Assembly (NCBI RefSeq): GCF_014200575.1
Contig: NZ_JACHBZ010000009.1
Span: forward strand, 120,242-184,241
From: Mucilaginibacter saanensis
Lineage (GTDB): Bacteria > Bacteroidota > Bacteroidia > Sphingobacteriales > Sphingobacteriaceae
Reading direction: 5' to 3'
Length of the DNA stretch: 64,000 nt
In this document: one piece after another, positions 16,162 through 26,204 of the stretch
How positions within the stretch are numbered: position 1 is the first letter of the stretch
Layout of the letters: each line of letters opens with the position of its first letter
Translations under genes and position numbers: made by a program
The notes under the pieces: generated by a model
The model's input: the letters and a program-made list of their open reading frames with translations, nothing else
The model's database searches: none
What the model was told of the DNA's origin: nothing

Positions 16162-18180
16162 ATGAACCGTTTGGCTAATTCTACATCTCCATATTTACTG
16201 CAACACGCCAATAACCCTGTTAATTGGTATCCCTGGGGCAAAGAGGCCCTTGATAAGGCCAAGGCCGAAAATAAGCTTATCTTGGTGAGTATAGGCTATT
16301 CTGCTTGCCATTGGTGCCATGTAATGGAGCACGAAAGTTTTGAAGACGAGGCCGTGGCCACCGTAATGAATGAATATTTTGTTTGCATTAAAGTAGATAG
16401 GGAGGAACGCCCCGATGTTGACCATATATATATGAGTGCCGTACAGCTGATGAGCGGCAGGGGCGGCTGGCCCCTTAACTGTATTTGCCTGCCCGATCAA
16501 AGGCCGATATATGGAGGTACCTATTTCCGCAAAAATGACTGGACCTCGCTCTTGTTTAACCTGGCCGATTTTTATAAACAAAAGCCTGAAGAAGCCGAGG
16601 AGTACGCGGTACGCTTAACCGAGGGCATTCAGAAATATGAATCGGTGGAGTTTATTCATGAACAGCCGGAGTACACCCGGGCCGATCTGCAATTGATCAC
16701 CGATAACTGGAAAAGATATTTTGATAAACAGGAGGGAGGCACGGGCAATGCGCCTAAATTTCCGCAGCCCAATAACTGGCAGCTATTAATGCGCTATGCC
16801 CATTTAATGAAAGATGATGAGGTAGGCGCACAGGTAAAGCTTACACTTCATAAAATGGCGTTCGGTGGTATATATGATCATATAGGTGGGGGCTTTGCCC
16901 GTTACTCGGTTGATGGCCGGTGGCATGTGCCGCATTTTGAAAAAATGCTATATGATAATGCCCAGCTGATCAGCTTATATGCCGAGGCTTTTACCTGGCA
17001 GCCTGATGCTCTTTATGAACAGACAGTTGATGACATCATCAAGTTTAGCACCCGCGAACTGGCTTCGCCGGAGCTTGGTTTTTACTCGGCGCTTGATGCC
17101 GACAGCGAAGGGGTAGAGGGTAAGTTTTATATTTTCACTAAAACCGAAATTGAAACCATATTGGGTGAAGATGCGGCCGACCTGTTTTGCATTTATTACC
17201 ATATAACAGCAGACGGTAACTGGGAGGAAGAGCATTCAAACGTTTTATTCCGCAGGGAAACGGACGAGCAGCTGGCCGAAAAACTGGGTTTAGGTATTGA
17301 CGACCTGTTAACGCAGATAAAGGCATCGCGTAAAAAAGTATTTGAAGCCCGCAGGCACCGGATCAGGCCGGGATTGGATAACAAGATACTGGCCTCCTGG
17401 AATGGGTTAATGTTAAAGGGATTATGTGATGCTTACCGTGCTTTTAATAATCCGGCTTATCTTGAACTGGCGCTAAAAAATGCGGGATTTATCCTGGGTA
17501 ATCTTTTAGGTCAAAATGGCAGGCTATCACGGGTTTATAATAGCAATACGGCAGATGCCGAAACGCAGGTGGCTTTTTTAGATGATTATGCTAATATTAT
17601 TGACGCGCTGATAGCACTGTATGAAGTTACCTTTGATGAGCAATGGTTGCAGCAGGCTCAAAAACTAACTGATACTGCCATAGCGCATTATTACGATGAA
17701 ACAAAGGGCATATTTTTTTATACAGCCGATGACGATGAGCAATTGATAGCCCGTAAATCTGAAATTATGGATGGGGTTACACCGGCCAGTAATTCGGCTA
17801 TGGCACGTAACCTTAAAAAGTTAGGCTTGCTTTTTGATAATGAAAACTATGCAGCGGTTTCGGCACAGCTGTTACGTAATATCATGCCGCAACTGGCTAA
17901 ATATGGTACAGCTTATTCAAACTGGACTATGTTATTGCTGGAGGAGGTGTTTGGAACTTATGAAATTGCGATAACCGGTAACGATGCTGAAACGGTGCGA
18001 AGGGAAATTGAAAATAATTACATCCCCAATAAAATAATATTGGGTGGTAAAAAAGGAAGTTTACCTTTGCTACAGGATAAGTTTGGTAAATCAACACAAA
18101 TTTTTGTTTGTAAGGATAGAACCTGCGGATTACCTGCTAATAACACGGCCGAAGCTTTAAAACAAGTGGCAGAAGCCTGA
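16162..18180 (+). CDS. DUF255 thioredoxin-fold protein (YyaL/SPATA20 family)
   Basis: The 672-residue product starts [20 protein letters not shown], the family signature. A thioredoxin-like domain covers about 1-165, with CHWCHVME as its C-x-x-C site, [16 protein letters not shown] and [12 protein letters not shown]. The rest is an (alpha/alpha)-barrel-like region resembling N-acylglucosamine epimerases, with [30 protein letters not shown] and the conserved [12 protein letters not shown]. The length is usual. The biochemical role of the family is not established, although a redox function is plausible from the C-x-x-C. It lies 25 bp upstream of the isomerase gene, likely co-transcribed. Confidence 0.93.
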   Translation: MNRLANSTSPYLLQHANNPVNWYPWGKEALDKAKAENKLILVSIGYSACHWCHVMEHESFEDEAVATVMNEYFVCIKVDREERPDVDHIYMSAVQLMSGRGGWPLNCICLPDQRPIYGGTYFRKNDWTSLLFNLADFYKQKPEEAEEYAVRLTEGIQKYESVEFIHEQPEYTRADLQLITDNWKRYFDKQEGGTGNAPKFPQPNNWQLLMRYAHLMKDDEVGAQVKLTLHKMAFGGIYDHIGGGFARYSVDGRWHVPHFEKMLYDNAQLISLYAEAFTWQPDALYEQTVDDIIKFSTRELASPELGFYSALDADSEGVEGKFYIFTKTEIETILGEDAADLFCIYYHITADGNWEEEHSNVLFRRETDEQLAEKLGLGIDDLLTQIKASRKKVFEARRHRIRPGLDNKILASWNGLMLKGLCDAYRAFNNPAYLELALKNAGFILGNLLGQNGRLSRVYNSNTADAETQVAFLDDYANIIDALIALYEVTFDEQWLQQAQKLTDTAIAHYYDETKGIFFYTADDDEQLIARKSEIMDGVTPASNSAMARNLKKLGLLFDNENYAAVSAQLLRNIMPQLAKYGTAYSNWTMLLLEEVFGTYEIAITGNDAETVRREIENNYIPNKIILGGKKGSLPLLQDKFGKSTQIFVCKDRTCGLPANNTAEALKQVAEA

Positions 18181-18205
18181 TTGCTTATTTAAAAAATACT
18201 TTACA

Positions 18206-18703
18206 ATGAAGATTGAACCTCAGCACGTAGTGTCATTAACTTACGATTTGTATGTTGACCAGGATGGTACCGAAACTTTAACAGAAAGTGCCACAGAAGA
18301 ACAACCCTTAACCTTTTTATTTGGAGCCGGACAAATGCTGCCCAAATTTGAAGAAAACCTGAGCTCGCTATCAACCGGCGATACTTATGAGTTTCGTTTG
18401 TCTGCACAGGATGCTTATGGCGAATATGATGAAGAAGCTGTAGCCAACCTGCCAAAGGATATGTTCCAGGGTCAGGAAATTCCTGAAATTGGCAGCATTT
18501 TGCCTTTACAGGATAACAACGGGAACCGTTTCCAGGCACAGGTAGTATCAGTTGCAGAAGATTCTGTAATTGTTGACCTTAACCACCCGATGGCTGGTCA
18601 GGAACTGCATTTTAAAGGCAACATATTAAATGTACGCCCGGCAACTGAGGAAGAGTTATCACACGGCCACGCACATGGCCCGGATGGTCACCACGCTCAC
18701 TAA
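18206..18703 (+). CDS. FKBP-type peptidyl-prolyl isomerase, SlyD-like
   Basis: The 165-residue cytoplasmic protein has the split FKBP fold of SlyD: residues 1-65 (VVSLTYDLYVDQDGTE and LTFLFGAGQMLPKFEENL), an insert-in-flap domain (about 66-120, AYGEYDEEAVANLP) and the return DLNHPMAGQELHFKGNIL. The C-terminus is His-rich (HGHAHGPDGHHAH), suggesting metal binding as in E. coli SlyD. It should act as a folding catalyst and holdase. The gene follows the DUF255 gene closely and is ended by a strong terminator. Confidence 0.93.
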   Translation: MKIEPQHVVSLTYDLYVDQDGTETLTESATEEQPLTFLFGAGQMLPKFEENLSSLSTGDTYEFRLSAQDAYGEYDEEAVANLPKDMFQGQEIPEIGSILPLQDNNGNRFQAQVVSVAEDSVIVDLNHPMAGQELHFKGNILNVRPATEEELSHGHAHGPDGHHAH

Positions 18704-18729
18704 TTGAGCACAAACTGACCTTATAGTTG

Positions 18730-18772
18730 AACAGAGCTGTTTATCATTGATAAACAGCTCTGTTTGTTTTTC
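18730..18772 (+). terminator. Intrinsic terminator after the SlyD-like gene
   Basis: A near-perfect 17-bp stem (18730-18746 with 18748-18764, core ACAGAGCTGTTTATCA) is followed by TTTGTTTTTC. It lies 27 bp after the stop codon. Confidence 0.92.
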
Positions 18773-18813
18773 TATCTATATCAATTGCGACTATAACTTC
18801 TATCGCTAAATGA

Positions 18814-19344
18814 TTACATCGCCATTTTAGCGAAAAAGTCCCAAAGGACTATTCCGGCTGATACTACAATGTTAAAGGAGTGTTTGGTGCCAAACTGTGG
18901 TATTTCTATACAGCTGTCAACATTTTGCATTACCTCGTCGCTTACGCCGTTTACTTCGTTACCGAATATCAGGGCATATTTCTCATCATCTGCCGGGGTA
19001 AATTCATTAAGCATGGTGCTGTTTTCGGCCTGTTCAACCGCTATAATGCGGTAGCCATCCTTACGTAACTGTTCCACAGCCTGCAGCGGTGTTTCAAAAT
19101 AACTCCAGTTAACAGATTGTGTGGCACCCAATGCTGTTTTTTCAATTTCACGATGTGGGGGCTGGGCGGTTATACCGCAAAGGCAGATCTGCTCAACCGC
19201 AAAACCATCAGAGGTGCGGAAAATAGAGCCAATGTTGTGCATACTGCGCACATTATCAAGTACTACTGCAACCGGTAATTTATCCTGTGCCTTAAATTCA
19301 TCAACCGAAGCCCGGTTCAGCTCATCTAATTTTAATTTGCGCAT
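18814..19344 (-). CDS. TrmH/SpoU-family RNA 2'-O-methyltransferase
   Basis: This 176-residue protein has the SPOUT trefoil-knot motifs: motif 1 LDNVRSMHNIGSIFRTSDGF, motif 2 YALIFGNEVNGVSDEVM and motif 3 IEIPQFGTKHSFNIVVSAGIVLWDF in part. The substrate could be tRNA or rRNA ribose, and the subfamily cannot be fixed. It lacks the N-terminal L30e-like domain of larger relatives and is at the short end of the family. It lies 64 bp downstream of galK on the same strand. Confidence 0.93.
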   Translation of the reverse strand: MRKLKLDELNRASVDEFKAQDKLPVAVVLDNVRSMHNIGSIFRTSDGFAVEQICLCGITAQPPHREIEKTALGATQSVNWSYFETPLQAVEQLRKDGYRIIAVEQAENSTMLNEFTPADDEKYALIFGNEVNGVSDEVMQNVDSCIEIPQFGTKHSFNIVVSAGIVLWDFFAKMAM

Positions 19345-19353
19345 ATTTTGTTA

Positions 19354-19390
19354 GTCCATGGCCCACAGTTCGTAAACCATGGACTTTTTT
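19354..19390. repeat. Inverted repeat with U-run between galK and the RNA methyltransferase
   Basis: GTCCATGG (19354-19361) and CCATGGAC (19377-19384) are inverted around a 15-base loop, followed on the plus strand by TTTTTT. The U-run lies on the strand opposite to both flanking genes, so a terminator role for galK is doubtful. It may be an intergenic palindrome. Confidence 0.5.
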
Positions 19391-19408
19391 ATGACGCAAA
19401 AGTATTGA

Positions 19409-20575
19409 TTAATTTACTGCTACGCTCAATAAACCTACACCATTGCCAATTAATGAGCTATAAACAGATGGTGCATAGCCAATTTTTTTGGTATAATATT
19501 CCGTTACCCCGCGGCTGTAATCTTCAAAGGCATCACCTTTAACCAAAGCAATGGCGCAGCCGCCAAAGCCGGCTCCTGTCATACGGGCGCCGGCAACGTC
19601 AGGGTTGGTTTTGCTGTATTCGGCAACAGCATCAAGCTCAACACCGCTTACTTCGTACAAATCACGCAGAGAATCGTGCGAGGCATACATTAAACGCCCA
19701 AACTCAGCTAAATTATTGTCTGCCAATGCAACTGCAGCCAGTTTTACACGGTCGTTTTCTTCAATAACATGTTTGGCACGTTTTAATACAACGGCATCAG
19801 TTATCAGGTGCTCGTATTTTTTAAAGGTGTCAGCATCAATATCACACAGGTAATTGATATCAAGTTCTTTTTGTAAGGCTGTTAATGCTTCCTGGCACTC
19901 CTGCACACGTTCGTTATATTTTGACTCGGCCAGTTTACGCGGTTTATTGGTATTGATGATCGCCAGCACATAATCGCCCAGGTTGCTGTCAACAGCCTGG
20001 TAATCCAGCGTATCGCAATTAAGCATCAGTGCCTTGTTTTTTTCGCCAAAGGCAACGGCAAACTGATCCATAATGCCACAGTTTACACCAATAAAATTGT
20101 TTTCAACAGATTTTGCCAGCTTTACAAGATCAAGCTTACTATAGCCACTGTTGAACAGGTCATTTAAAGCATAAGCGGTAACCACCTCAATAGAGGCAGA
20201 TGACGAAAGGCCCGAACCAATAGGGATATCGCCGTAAAAAAGCATATCCAGGCCTTTAAGCTCGTGTCCGTCTTTAGTAAAGTGATCAATTACACCAATA
20301 GGAAAGTTAAACCAGTTGTCGCCTTTTTTCTCATAGCCATCCTGCAAAGGCACATCCTGTTTATCATCAAAATTTAAACTTCTGAACCGGAAAACGCCTT
20401 CCTCATTCGGCGATGTTAAAAGGTAGGTACCAAAAGTAATAGCGCAGGGCATTACCAGCCCGCCATTGTAATCAATATGCTCGCCAATCAGGTTTACGCG
20501 TCCTGGCGAGAAGTAAGCGTTATCAGCTTCCTTATTAAAAATCTTGTTAAATTCCTGGTGTAAAGTATGCTTCAT
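19409..20575 (-). CDS. galK: Galactokinase
   Basis: The 388-residue GHMP kinase phosphorylates alpha-D-galactose at C1 in the Leloir pathway. The galactokinase signature PGRVNLIGEHIDYNGG (about 25-40), the phosphate-binding loop GDIPIGSGLSSSASIEV and the C-terminal motif ARMTGAGFGGCAIAL are all intact; a catalytic Asp is in VNCGIMDQFAVAFG. The length is normal. No galT, galE or galM lies nearby. Upstream (minus strand 20627-20620) there is a TAAATTTG box that could be the -7 element. Confidence 0.97.
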   Translation of the reverse strand: MKHTLHQEFNKIFNKEADNAYFSPGRVNLIGEHIDYNGGLVMPCAITFGTYLLTSPNEEGVFRFRSLNFDDKQDVPLQDGYEKKGDNWFNFPIGVIDHFTKDGHELKGLDMLFYGDIPIGSGLSSSASIEVVTAYALNDLFNSGYSKLDLVKLAKSVENNFIGVNCGIMDQFAVAFGEKNKALMLNCDTLDYQAVDSNLGDYVLAIINTNKPRKLAESKYNERVQECQEALTALQKELDINYLCDIDADTFKKYEHLITDAVVLKRAKHVIEENDRVKLAAVALADNNLAEFGRLMYASHDSLRDLYEVSGVELDAVAEYSKTNPDVAGARMTGAGFGGCAIALVKGDAFEDYSRGVTEYYTKKIGYAPSVYSSLIGNGVGLLSVAVN

Positions 20576-20779
20576 TATTCAGGTTAGTTTATTTGGAAAA
20601 CAAATATTGTAAAAATTGTCAAATTTACATTTATAAAATTAATTTAATTTAGAAAAAATATTGCCGAAACACCAAACAAAGTTGCTTTTTGCTTATGTTT
20701 TTGATTTTTTGTTGTAACAAAGCCTAAAATCAAACAGAAAAAGCTATTGACTGTTAGTTGTATATACTTAAATTATAAA

Positions 20780-21070
20780 ATGAAACAATACCTGGTTACC
20801 GGATACGACTATATCGATGCTGGAGCACTACAACGCCGCATGGGGGTACGCCCGCATCATTTGGATGGGGCAAAGGCCCTGTTACAAAACGGCAATTATG
20901 TGGTAGGCGGAGCCATTTTGAATGATGAAGGCAACATGGTGGGCTCGGTAACGGTATTACAGTTTGAAAGCGAAGAGGAACTGGAAGCCTGGAAACAAAA
21001 TGAACCATACATTACCCAAAAAATATGGGAGTCTGTTGATGTAAAACCCTTTAAGGTAGCTGATGTTTAG
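20780..21070 (+). CDS. YciI-like protein
   Basis: The ATG at 20780 (MKQYLVTGYDYIDAGALQRR) is preferred; the frame is open a further 33 bases upstream. The 96-residue product has the dimeric ferredoxin-like YciI fold with the conserved His-Leu-Asp segment (RPHHLDGAKALLQNG) and a C-terminal FESEEELEAWKQNEPY helix. The His-Asp pair is thought to be catalytic in the family, but no reaction is established for this member. It stands alone. Confidence 0.88.
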   Translation: MKQYLVTGYDYIDAGALQRRMGVRPHHLDGAKALLQNGNYVVGGAILNDEGNMVGSVTVLQFESEEELEAWKQNEPYITQKIWESVDVKPFKVADV

Positions 21071-21095
21071 CTGTCGGTAGTTGATTGCCGGGTTG

Positions 21096-21500
21096 CTATT
21101 GCCAGTTACTTAACTGCCAGTAGCCTTTTGCATCTTTGGTATAAAAGGCGGTATAGTTTATGCCCCGCATCGGAAAACTGAAGGATAGTTCACCAACGGT
21201 ATTGTCATGCGGTAAAAAGTTGGGTAAAATGCTGTTGGCTACCAGGGTAATAGCCTCATCCAGGTGGTTGCGGTTTTCCTGTTCTTTTTGGGCTGTCAGC
21301 AGGGTATGGTTTACATAATCAGTATAGGTAGCAAACTCATAGGTGTTTTGGTTTAAGCTGCGTGCGGCGTTAAATGCCGCTTCGGCGTGTTGATCTTTAT
21401 AGGCCTCCATGGCATTTAGCAAATCTTCGGCAGATATTTCAGGATTGCCATCGCTGCCCGCGGCATAATAACTATTCAGGATCTCTTGTTTGCTTTTCAT
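21096..21500 (-). CDS. Hypothetical protein, 134 aa
   Basis: The protein starts MKSKQEILNSYYAAGSDGNP, is soluble and has no signal peptide. Residues 20-95 are helical and charged (LLNAMEAYKDQHAEAAFNAA and similar); the C-terminal 40 residues are rich in aromatic residues and end YWQLSNWQ. It converges on the YciI-like gene with 25 bp between stops, and it lies downstream of the aldo/keto reductase terminator, so it probably has its own promoter. I do not recognise the family. Confidence 0.65.
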   Translation of the reverse strand: MKSKQEILNSYYAAGSDGNPEISAEDLLNAMEAYKDQHAEAAFNAARSLNQNTYEFATYTDYVNHTLLTAQKEQENRNHLDEAITLVANSILPNFLPHDNTVGELSFSFPMRGINYTAFYTKDAKGYWQLSNWQ

Positions 21501-21532
21501 GTTTTATTTGTTCAGCGGCGTGTCAGCACCAC

Positions 21533-21575
21533 AAAATAAAAGGACGCCATAAACATAATGACATCCTTTTATTTT
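21533..21575 (-). terminator. Terminator of the aldo/keto reductase gene
   Basis: AAAATAAAAGGACGCC (21533-21548) pairs with GACATCCTTTTATTTT (21560-21575) with G-U wobbles, ending in a T-rich tail on the minus strand, 20 bp after the stop. Confidence 0.75.
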
Positions 21576-21594
21576 AACGGATTACTTTACTAAT

Positions 21595-22452
21595 TTATTT
21601 TGCAACATTCAGCGCTTCCAGCTCCTGCATATCGGCTGCTGTTAACGCAATATCGGCTGTTTTCATATTCTCTTCCAGGTGCTCAACGCTTGATGTACCG
21701 GGAATCAATAAAATGTTTGGCGAGTGGTGCAGCAACCAGCTTAAAGCAACCTGGTGTATGGTAGCCTGATGCCTGTCGGCGACACGTTGCAGTATTTGCT
21801 CGCCCTGTACATTACCACCACCCAGCGGAAACCACGGAATAAAGGCAATATGATGTTCTTTAGTATATTGCAGTTCGGCTTCCCATTTGCGGTTATCGAC
21901 ACTGTACATATTTTGTACCGATACCACCTCAAAAAACTGCTGTGCTTTTTTGATATCTGCCACACTTACTTCTGATAGGCCAATGTGTTTGATTTTGCCT
22001 TGCTGCTGTGCTTTTTGTAAAAACTCGAATGATTTCTCGGCAGGTACTTTAGGGTCAATCCGATGAAGCTGGTACAAATCAATACGATCAAGTTTCAGGC
22101 GTTTTAAGCTGCCTTCCAGTACTTCGCTCAAATGCTCAGGCGAGGCATCTACGGGCCATTCATTAGGGCCTGTGCGCAGCAGGCCACCCTTAGTACCAAT
22201 GATGAGGTCGGCGGGGTAGGGAGCCAGGGCTTCGGCAATCAGTTCTTCAGATACATTGGGGCCGTAGCTATCGGCGGTATCAATAAAATTAACACCTAAC
22301 TCAACTGCCCGTTTTAATACCCGTATGCATTCGGCTTTATCTTTCGGCGGCCCCCAAATACCCTGACCGGTAATGCGCATAGCGCCGTAGCCCAAGCGGT
22401 TTATGGTATAATCGCCACCTAAGCTAAATGTTTTTTCAAATGTGTTTGCCAT
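21595..22452 (-). CDS. Aldo/keto reductase
   Basis: This 285-residue NADPH-dependent oxidoreductase has the (beta/alpha)8 fold. The catalytic tetrad is visible: Asp and Tyr in NFIDTADSYGPN, Lys in LIIGTKGGL and His in DLYQLHRIDP. The cofactor phosphate loop is ILLIPGTSSVEHLEENMKTA. The sequence resembles the YdbC/AKR subgroup (RLGYGAMRITGQGIWGPPKD), whose substrates include pyridoxal-like aldehydes, but the substrate here is not determined. Confidence 0.95.
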   Translation of the reverse strand: MANTFEKTFSLGGDYTINRLGYGAMRITGQGIWGPPKDKAECIRVLKRAVELGVNFIDTADSYGPNVSEELIAEALAPYPADLIIGTKGGLLRTGPNEWPVDASPEHLSEVLEGSLKRLKLDRIDLYQLHRIDPKVPAEKSFEFLQKAQQQGKIKHIGLSEVSVADIKKAQQFFEVVSVQNMYSVDNRKWEAELQYTKEHHIAFIPWFPLGGGNVQGEQILQRVADRHQATIHQVALSWLLHHSPNILLIPGTSSVEHLEENMKTADIALTAADMQELEALNVAK

Positions 22453-22582
22453 GGTAATAATTGTTGTTATAGTTCAACTCAAATATGGCCGCATTGTTTA
22501 TAAATTATATAACTTGATTGTAATATTGATGTGATGGACAGACAATATTTAAATGTTATATTGTCCTGATAAAAGCGGATTT

Positions 22583-23014
22583 ATGAGCAAGCAAAATTTT
22601 ATCAATCATAAACGGAATGTGGTAGGCTTTCACTACTTATTGTTCTTATTACTTTTTATAGGTTTAGTGGGTGCGGTAGTTAATGTGGTAATGGCTTGGG
22701 GAACTGCAGGCTTTATTACTGCATTGCTGATATTACTGCTGTGTGCCTGTTGCTTTTTGATGAGCTGGTATATCCGCGAGTTTCCGATAAAAGCCCAGGA
22801 CAGGGCAATACGGGCAGAAGAGGGATTACGATATTTTATACTTACCCGCCAGCCTCTGGATAGCAGATTGACCATAGCACAAATAGCAGCCCTGCGCTTT
22901 GCTCCGGATGATGAATTGTTACCACTGGTTACCCGTACGCTTGCCGAAAACTTGTCGCCTGATGAAATTAAACAATCAATCAGGAACTGGAAAGCCGACC
23001 ATCACCGGGTATAA
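22583..23014 (+). CDS. DUF6526-family membrane protein
   Basis: The ATG at 22583 (MSKQNFINHKRNVVGFHYLL) is preferred over an in-frame TTG-type start 30 bases upstream. The 143-residue protein has two adjacent membrane spans (about 18-37 and 42-65), a short cytoplasmic helix and a conserved C-terminal segment (DSRLTIAQIAALRFAPDDEL) ending in a helix with KQSIRNWKADHHR. This arrangement matches the Bacteroidota family DUF6526, of unknown role. Confidence 0.82.
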   Translation: MSKQNFINHKRNVVGFHYLLFLLLFIGLVGAVVNVVMAWGTAGFITALLILLLCACCFLMSWYIREFPIKAQDRAIRAEEGLRYFILTRQPLDSRLTIAQIAALRFAPDDELLPLVTRTLAENLSPDEIKQSIRNWKADHHRV

Positions 23015-23021
23015 CATTTGT

Positions 23022-23426
23022 TTACCGCCACAAGCCAATAATAGTGCCCATTAGGGTTAGGGAAACTACACTGTAGCCGCCATTTATAAATATCAACCGC
23101 CAGCTTTTAAGTTCAAACAGGCCTTGTATGGCTATGGCACTAAAGGTCCATACGCCGGCTAAAAAACCAGCTGTGGCACCCCAGCTAACATCTGTTTTTG
23201 CATCGGCCAGAAACATGCCCAGATTTATAGCCATAATAATAGAAAATATAGCCGAGAAACCAAATGTGCGGGCCTTGTTTGATACCTTAAGATCATCGGT
23301 ATTAAGCTTGTTATCGGCCATCCAGGCATTGGCAAAAAGTACCGGCGAATACCAGATACCTCCAACTAAAAATGCGGAGAGGCCGGCCACCGCAACGGCC
23401 AGCCAATTGATGAGTGCAAAGTTCAT
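23022..23426 (-). CDS. DUF1761-family membrane protein
   Basis: The 134-residue protein has four predicted membrane spans. It begins MNFALINWLAVAVAGLSAFL with the conserved GGIWYSPVLFANAWM that defines DUF1761. It converges on the DUF6526 gene with only 7 bp between stops. The function is unknown. Confidence 0.88.
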   Translation of the reverse strand: MNFALINWLAVAVAGLSAFLVGGIWYSPVLFANAWMADNKLNTDDLKVSNKARTFGFSAIFSIIMAINLGMFLADAKTDVSWGATAGFLAGVWTFSAIAIQGLFELKSWRLIFINGGYSVVSLTLMGTIIGLWR

Positions 23427-23483
23427 GACGATAAGTTTATGTGTTAATAAAAATAAGAAAATAAATCCTTATTAAGGAACACA

Positions 23484-26204
23484 TTACTTTACCGCAAAAT
23501 GCAGGATGTATCTGCCTAAATTACCATCAGCATCCAAACCTTCAATTACTGCACGGTATGAACCACGGGCATCACTGTTAAAAAAGCTGAATGACGCTAC
23601 TCCGTTCTTATCGGTTATTATTTTAGGGTTCCAGTAAATGGTATTACGTAAATCGGCTCCTATGGCGCTGTTTTTGGTAATATCGTATTTGGGCATGTAA
23701 AACTCTTTTGCCCTGCTGTAACCTTGTATGGCAAACGTTACCACATTTTGTTTAGGAATAAGTGCCTGTAATTGTGCCAGCGTTATTTTTTCCTTTTTAA
23801 TAACTTTTTTATTGATGATCAGCACGCCGTTTGTCTGGTTCATACGGTTAATGCCGCTTACACCATCCTTTAAAAATATCTCTACAGAGGCAACTTCGGC
23901 GCCGCTCATGCTTGATAAAAAGCTTGCGTCAACCGGCATACTGCCAACATATATCTGCACAGGTACTTTTTTGCCGGCGTTGTAGTCACGTGTAATATAA
24001 AAGTTGTTATCTATATAGGTTAAGCCAAAAGCCATGGTGCTTAAGCAGTTTATTAAAAGAGGGCAGTCCTTAAGCTGATCTCCTGATATTTCATGATCGG
24101 CCTGACCCGGTAAACCTGCAAATGTTCCAAAATCATTATGGCTTGGTTTTTTCTCAAACTTGGTTGCTTTGATCACTACTTCCTTAAGCACGCGTGAGTT
24201 TTGGTATTGCTTGCGGCTGTTATCCAGATAAGGGCGGATAGTACTGTCAATATTTACAATTTCATCCGGGATATTAGGGTTTTTTGTTATTTTTTGATAC
24301 AACTCGCCATTTACATTGATCACCAGGTTTTTGCTGTTCACGTTGTTGCGGGCGCTCAGGGTTATTTTTGAAGTATCCTGTACTACTACATTGGTGAACC
24401 TGAAATTTCCCGACATATCGGTAGTGGTTTCGGTAGAGTAGTTTTTGTCAGGTATCAGCAGGCGTATACTGGCCTTGCCTACGGGTAAGCCTGTATTTGT
24501 TCTTAATATACCCGATACTTCTATACCCTGCTCCGGGGCAATGTATATGGGTGGGGTTTTATCGGCCAGGATATCCTCGTAAGAGAAACGGCGATAGCCC
24601 TGCGTAAGCATCAATATATCCAGATTGTCCAGTTTTTCCTGGTCGGGTTTGTTAAAGTAATAGTTTGGTTTCTCAATGTATCCTTTAAGGTCAGATGTGA
24701 GCAGAATGTTGCTTAAAATGGTAGTTTCTGCATTTTCATCAGTAGGTACACTGGTATCATCAAGCACCGCTACAGAAAAACTGCCCACAACAGGAGCCGT
24801 ACTGTTTTTTGCGGATACCGATATCTTTACGTTCTGCCTGGTGGTATATGATGGTTTATCGGTTTTTAAAGTCAGGTTAAGCTGGTCGTTATGTTGTATA
24901 AATATCACACGCTCGCACAACGCGTAACCTCCTGACGAAAACAAGGTAATCTGCACAATGCCGGTAGGGAATTTATTGGTAGGTATAGCGGCCGAGTAAA
25001 CCAGGTTTTGCAGTACCGTTTGTGCTGCATAGTAAACAACGCCGCCGCTTTGGGCTACCAGGTAAAAGCTCTTGTTTTGTTTACGCTGAAAAAATAATTC
25101 ATTAGCTGATATCTTAACATTCAGGTTCTCAGGGTCAGTACTGAATACAGACAGGTTTATGCCCATTGCCTGTACGCGTGGCAATTTGTAGGTGGCCTTT
25201 GAGCCATCAGGAAAGGTTACATTGGCTGTATAAACCTTGCCGCTTTCGGGCGTTATAGCAAATACGCCCATCCCTAAATGTGCAGTTGTTATGTTGGCCA
25301 CAGCTGTACCCTGATCATCTGTTATAGTACCCTTGATATCAACACCCAACCCTTTTGAACTAATGGCCTTAAATGCAATTTTTGATCTGATACCGTTGGT
25401 CAGCTGTCCGCTTTCGGGGAAAAACTGAACGTCGTAAGCGGTAACCGCACCTCTTAATGAGAATGAGTTGGTAACCGTTTTGCGGTCGCCCATGTCAATT
25501 GCCGTTACCAATGATCCTGATGTAATGGTAGCCGCATCATTTTCAGGTATATCAACGCTCAAATGCCCCTTATCATCGGTTTTTCCGCTGCCTTTACTTA
25601 CCGGGTCGCCGTTGCGCATCAGCTGCCAGCTTACCCTTTTGTTGGCGTAAGGATTATCAGATGGGTCTTTATAAGTAACATCTGCATCCACCTTAACAGT
25701 GCCTTTTTTAGCTGAACTTTTGTAAGTGATAAAAGTATGTACCTGGTTATCAATTGCATTACCTACGTTAATGGTGTGGTCATAAAAATAGTCCGGGTCA
25801 AAGTTGCGCATCCAGTTGGTATATGCGCGTATACGATAACTGCCCTGTTTATAGGTTTCGCCGGTTAAAACGATGTTCCCATTTGCAAAGCCATTTTTTA
25901 CCGGTAAACGCAGGTTGTCCATCACAGAATCCTGGCCGTTAACAATATCTACATAAACAACGCCGCTTAAGCCCGATGGCTGGTGTTTTTCGACCGTTAC
26001 ATAGGCCTTAAACCATATTGTATCGCCAACTGCATAGTAAGGCTTATCTAAATGGAGGTAAACTTTTTCAATAGGGTAACCGCTTTGAAACTTTGCAGTT
26101 TTTTGAATAAGTGTACTTAGGGGGATGCTGTCCTGCTGCGCCAAGGCGGCTAAACTAAAAGAGAACAACAGACAAATTACGAGTAAAAATTTTCTTGATA
26201 TCAT
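23484..26204 (-). CDS. Large exported MG2-like protein with carboxypeptidase-regulatory and plug-like domains
   Basis: The 906-residue product has a signal peptide (1-22, ALAQ). Near residue 45 it carries the MG2 (alpha-2-macroglobulin-like) signature EKVYLHLDKPYYAVGDTIWF, with repeated beta-sandwich domains to about 500. A carboxypeptidase-like regulatory domain follows (about 565-640, VSGILRTNTGLPVGKASIRL) and a truncated TonB-plug-like region (about 690-800, with ISGDQLKDCPLLINCL and NRMNQTNGVLIINKK). It ends as a soluble beta domain with no barrel, so it cannot be a transporter alone. This class is widespread in Bacteroidota beside other envelope genes. It may handle or display proteins at the outer membrane, which is inference. 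Confidence 0.8.
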   Translation of the reverse strand: MISRKFLLVICLLFSFSLAALAQQDSIPLSTLIQKTAKFQSGYPIEKVYLHLDKPYYAVGDTIWFKAYVTVEKHQPSGLSGVVYVDIVNGQDSVMDNLRLPVKNGFANGNIVLTGETYKQGSYRIRAYTNWMRNFDPDYFYDHTINVGNAIDNQVHTFITYKSSAKKGTVKVDADVTYKDPSDNPYANKRVSWQLMRNGDPVSKGSGKTDDKGHLSVDIPENDAATITSGSLVTAIDMGDRKTVTNSFSLRGAVTAYDVQFFPESGQLTNGIRSKIAFKAISSKGLGVDIKGTITDDQGTAVANITTAHLGMGVFAITPESGKVYTANVTFPDGSKATYKLPRVQAMGINLSVFSTDPENLNVKISANELFFQRKQNKSFYLVAQSGGVVYYAAQTVLQNLVYSAAIPTNKFPTGIVQITLFSSGGYALCERVIFIQHNDQLNLTLKTDKPSYTTRQNVKISVSAKNSTAPVVGSFSVAVLDDTSVPTDENAETTILSNILLTSDLKGYIEKPNYYFNKPDQEKLDNLDILMLTQGYRRFSYEDILADKTPPIYIAPEQGIEVSGILRTNTGLPVGKASIRLLIPDKNYSTETTTDMSGNFRFTNVVVQDTSKITLSARNNVNSKNLVINVNGELYQKITKNPNIPDEIVNIDSTIRPYLDNSRKQYQNSRVLKEVVIKATKFEKKPSHNDFGTFAGLPGQADHEISGDQLKDCPLLINCLSTMAFGLTYIDNNFYITRDYNAGKKVPVQIYVGSMPVDASFLSSMSGAEVASVEIFLKDGVSGINRMNQTNGVLIINKKVIKKEKITLAQLQALIPKQNVVTFAIQGYSRAKEFYMPKYDITKNSAIGADLRNTIYWNPKIITDKNGVASFSFFNSDARGSYRAVIEGLDADGNLGRYILHFAVK

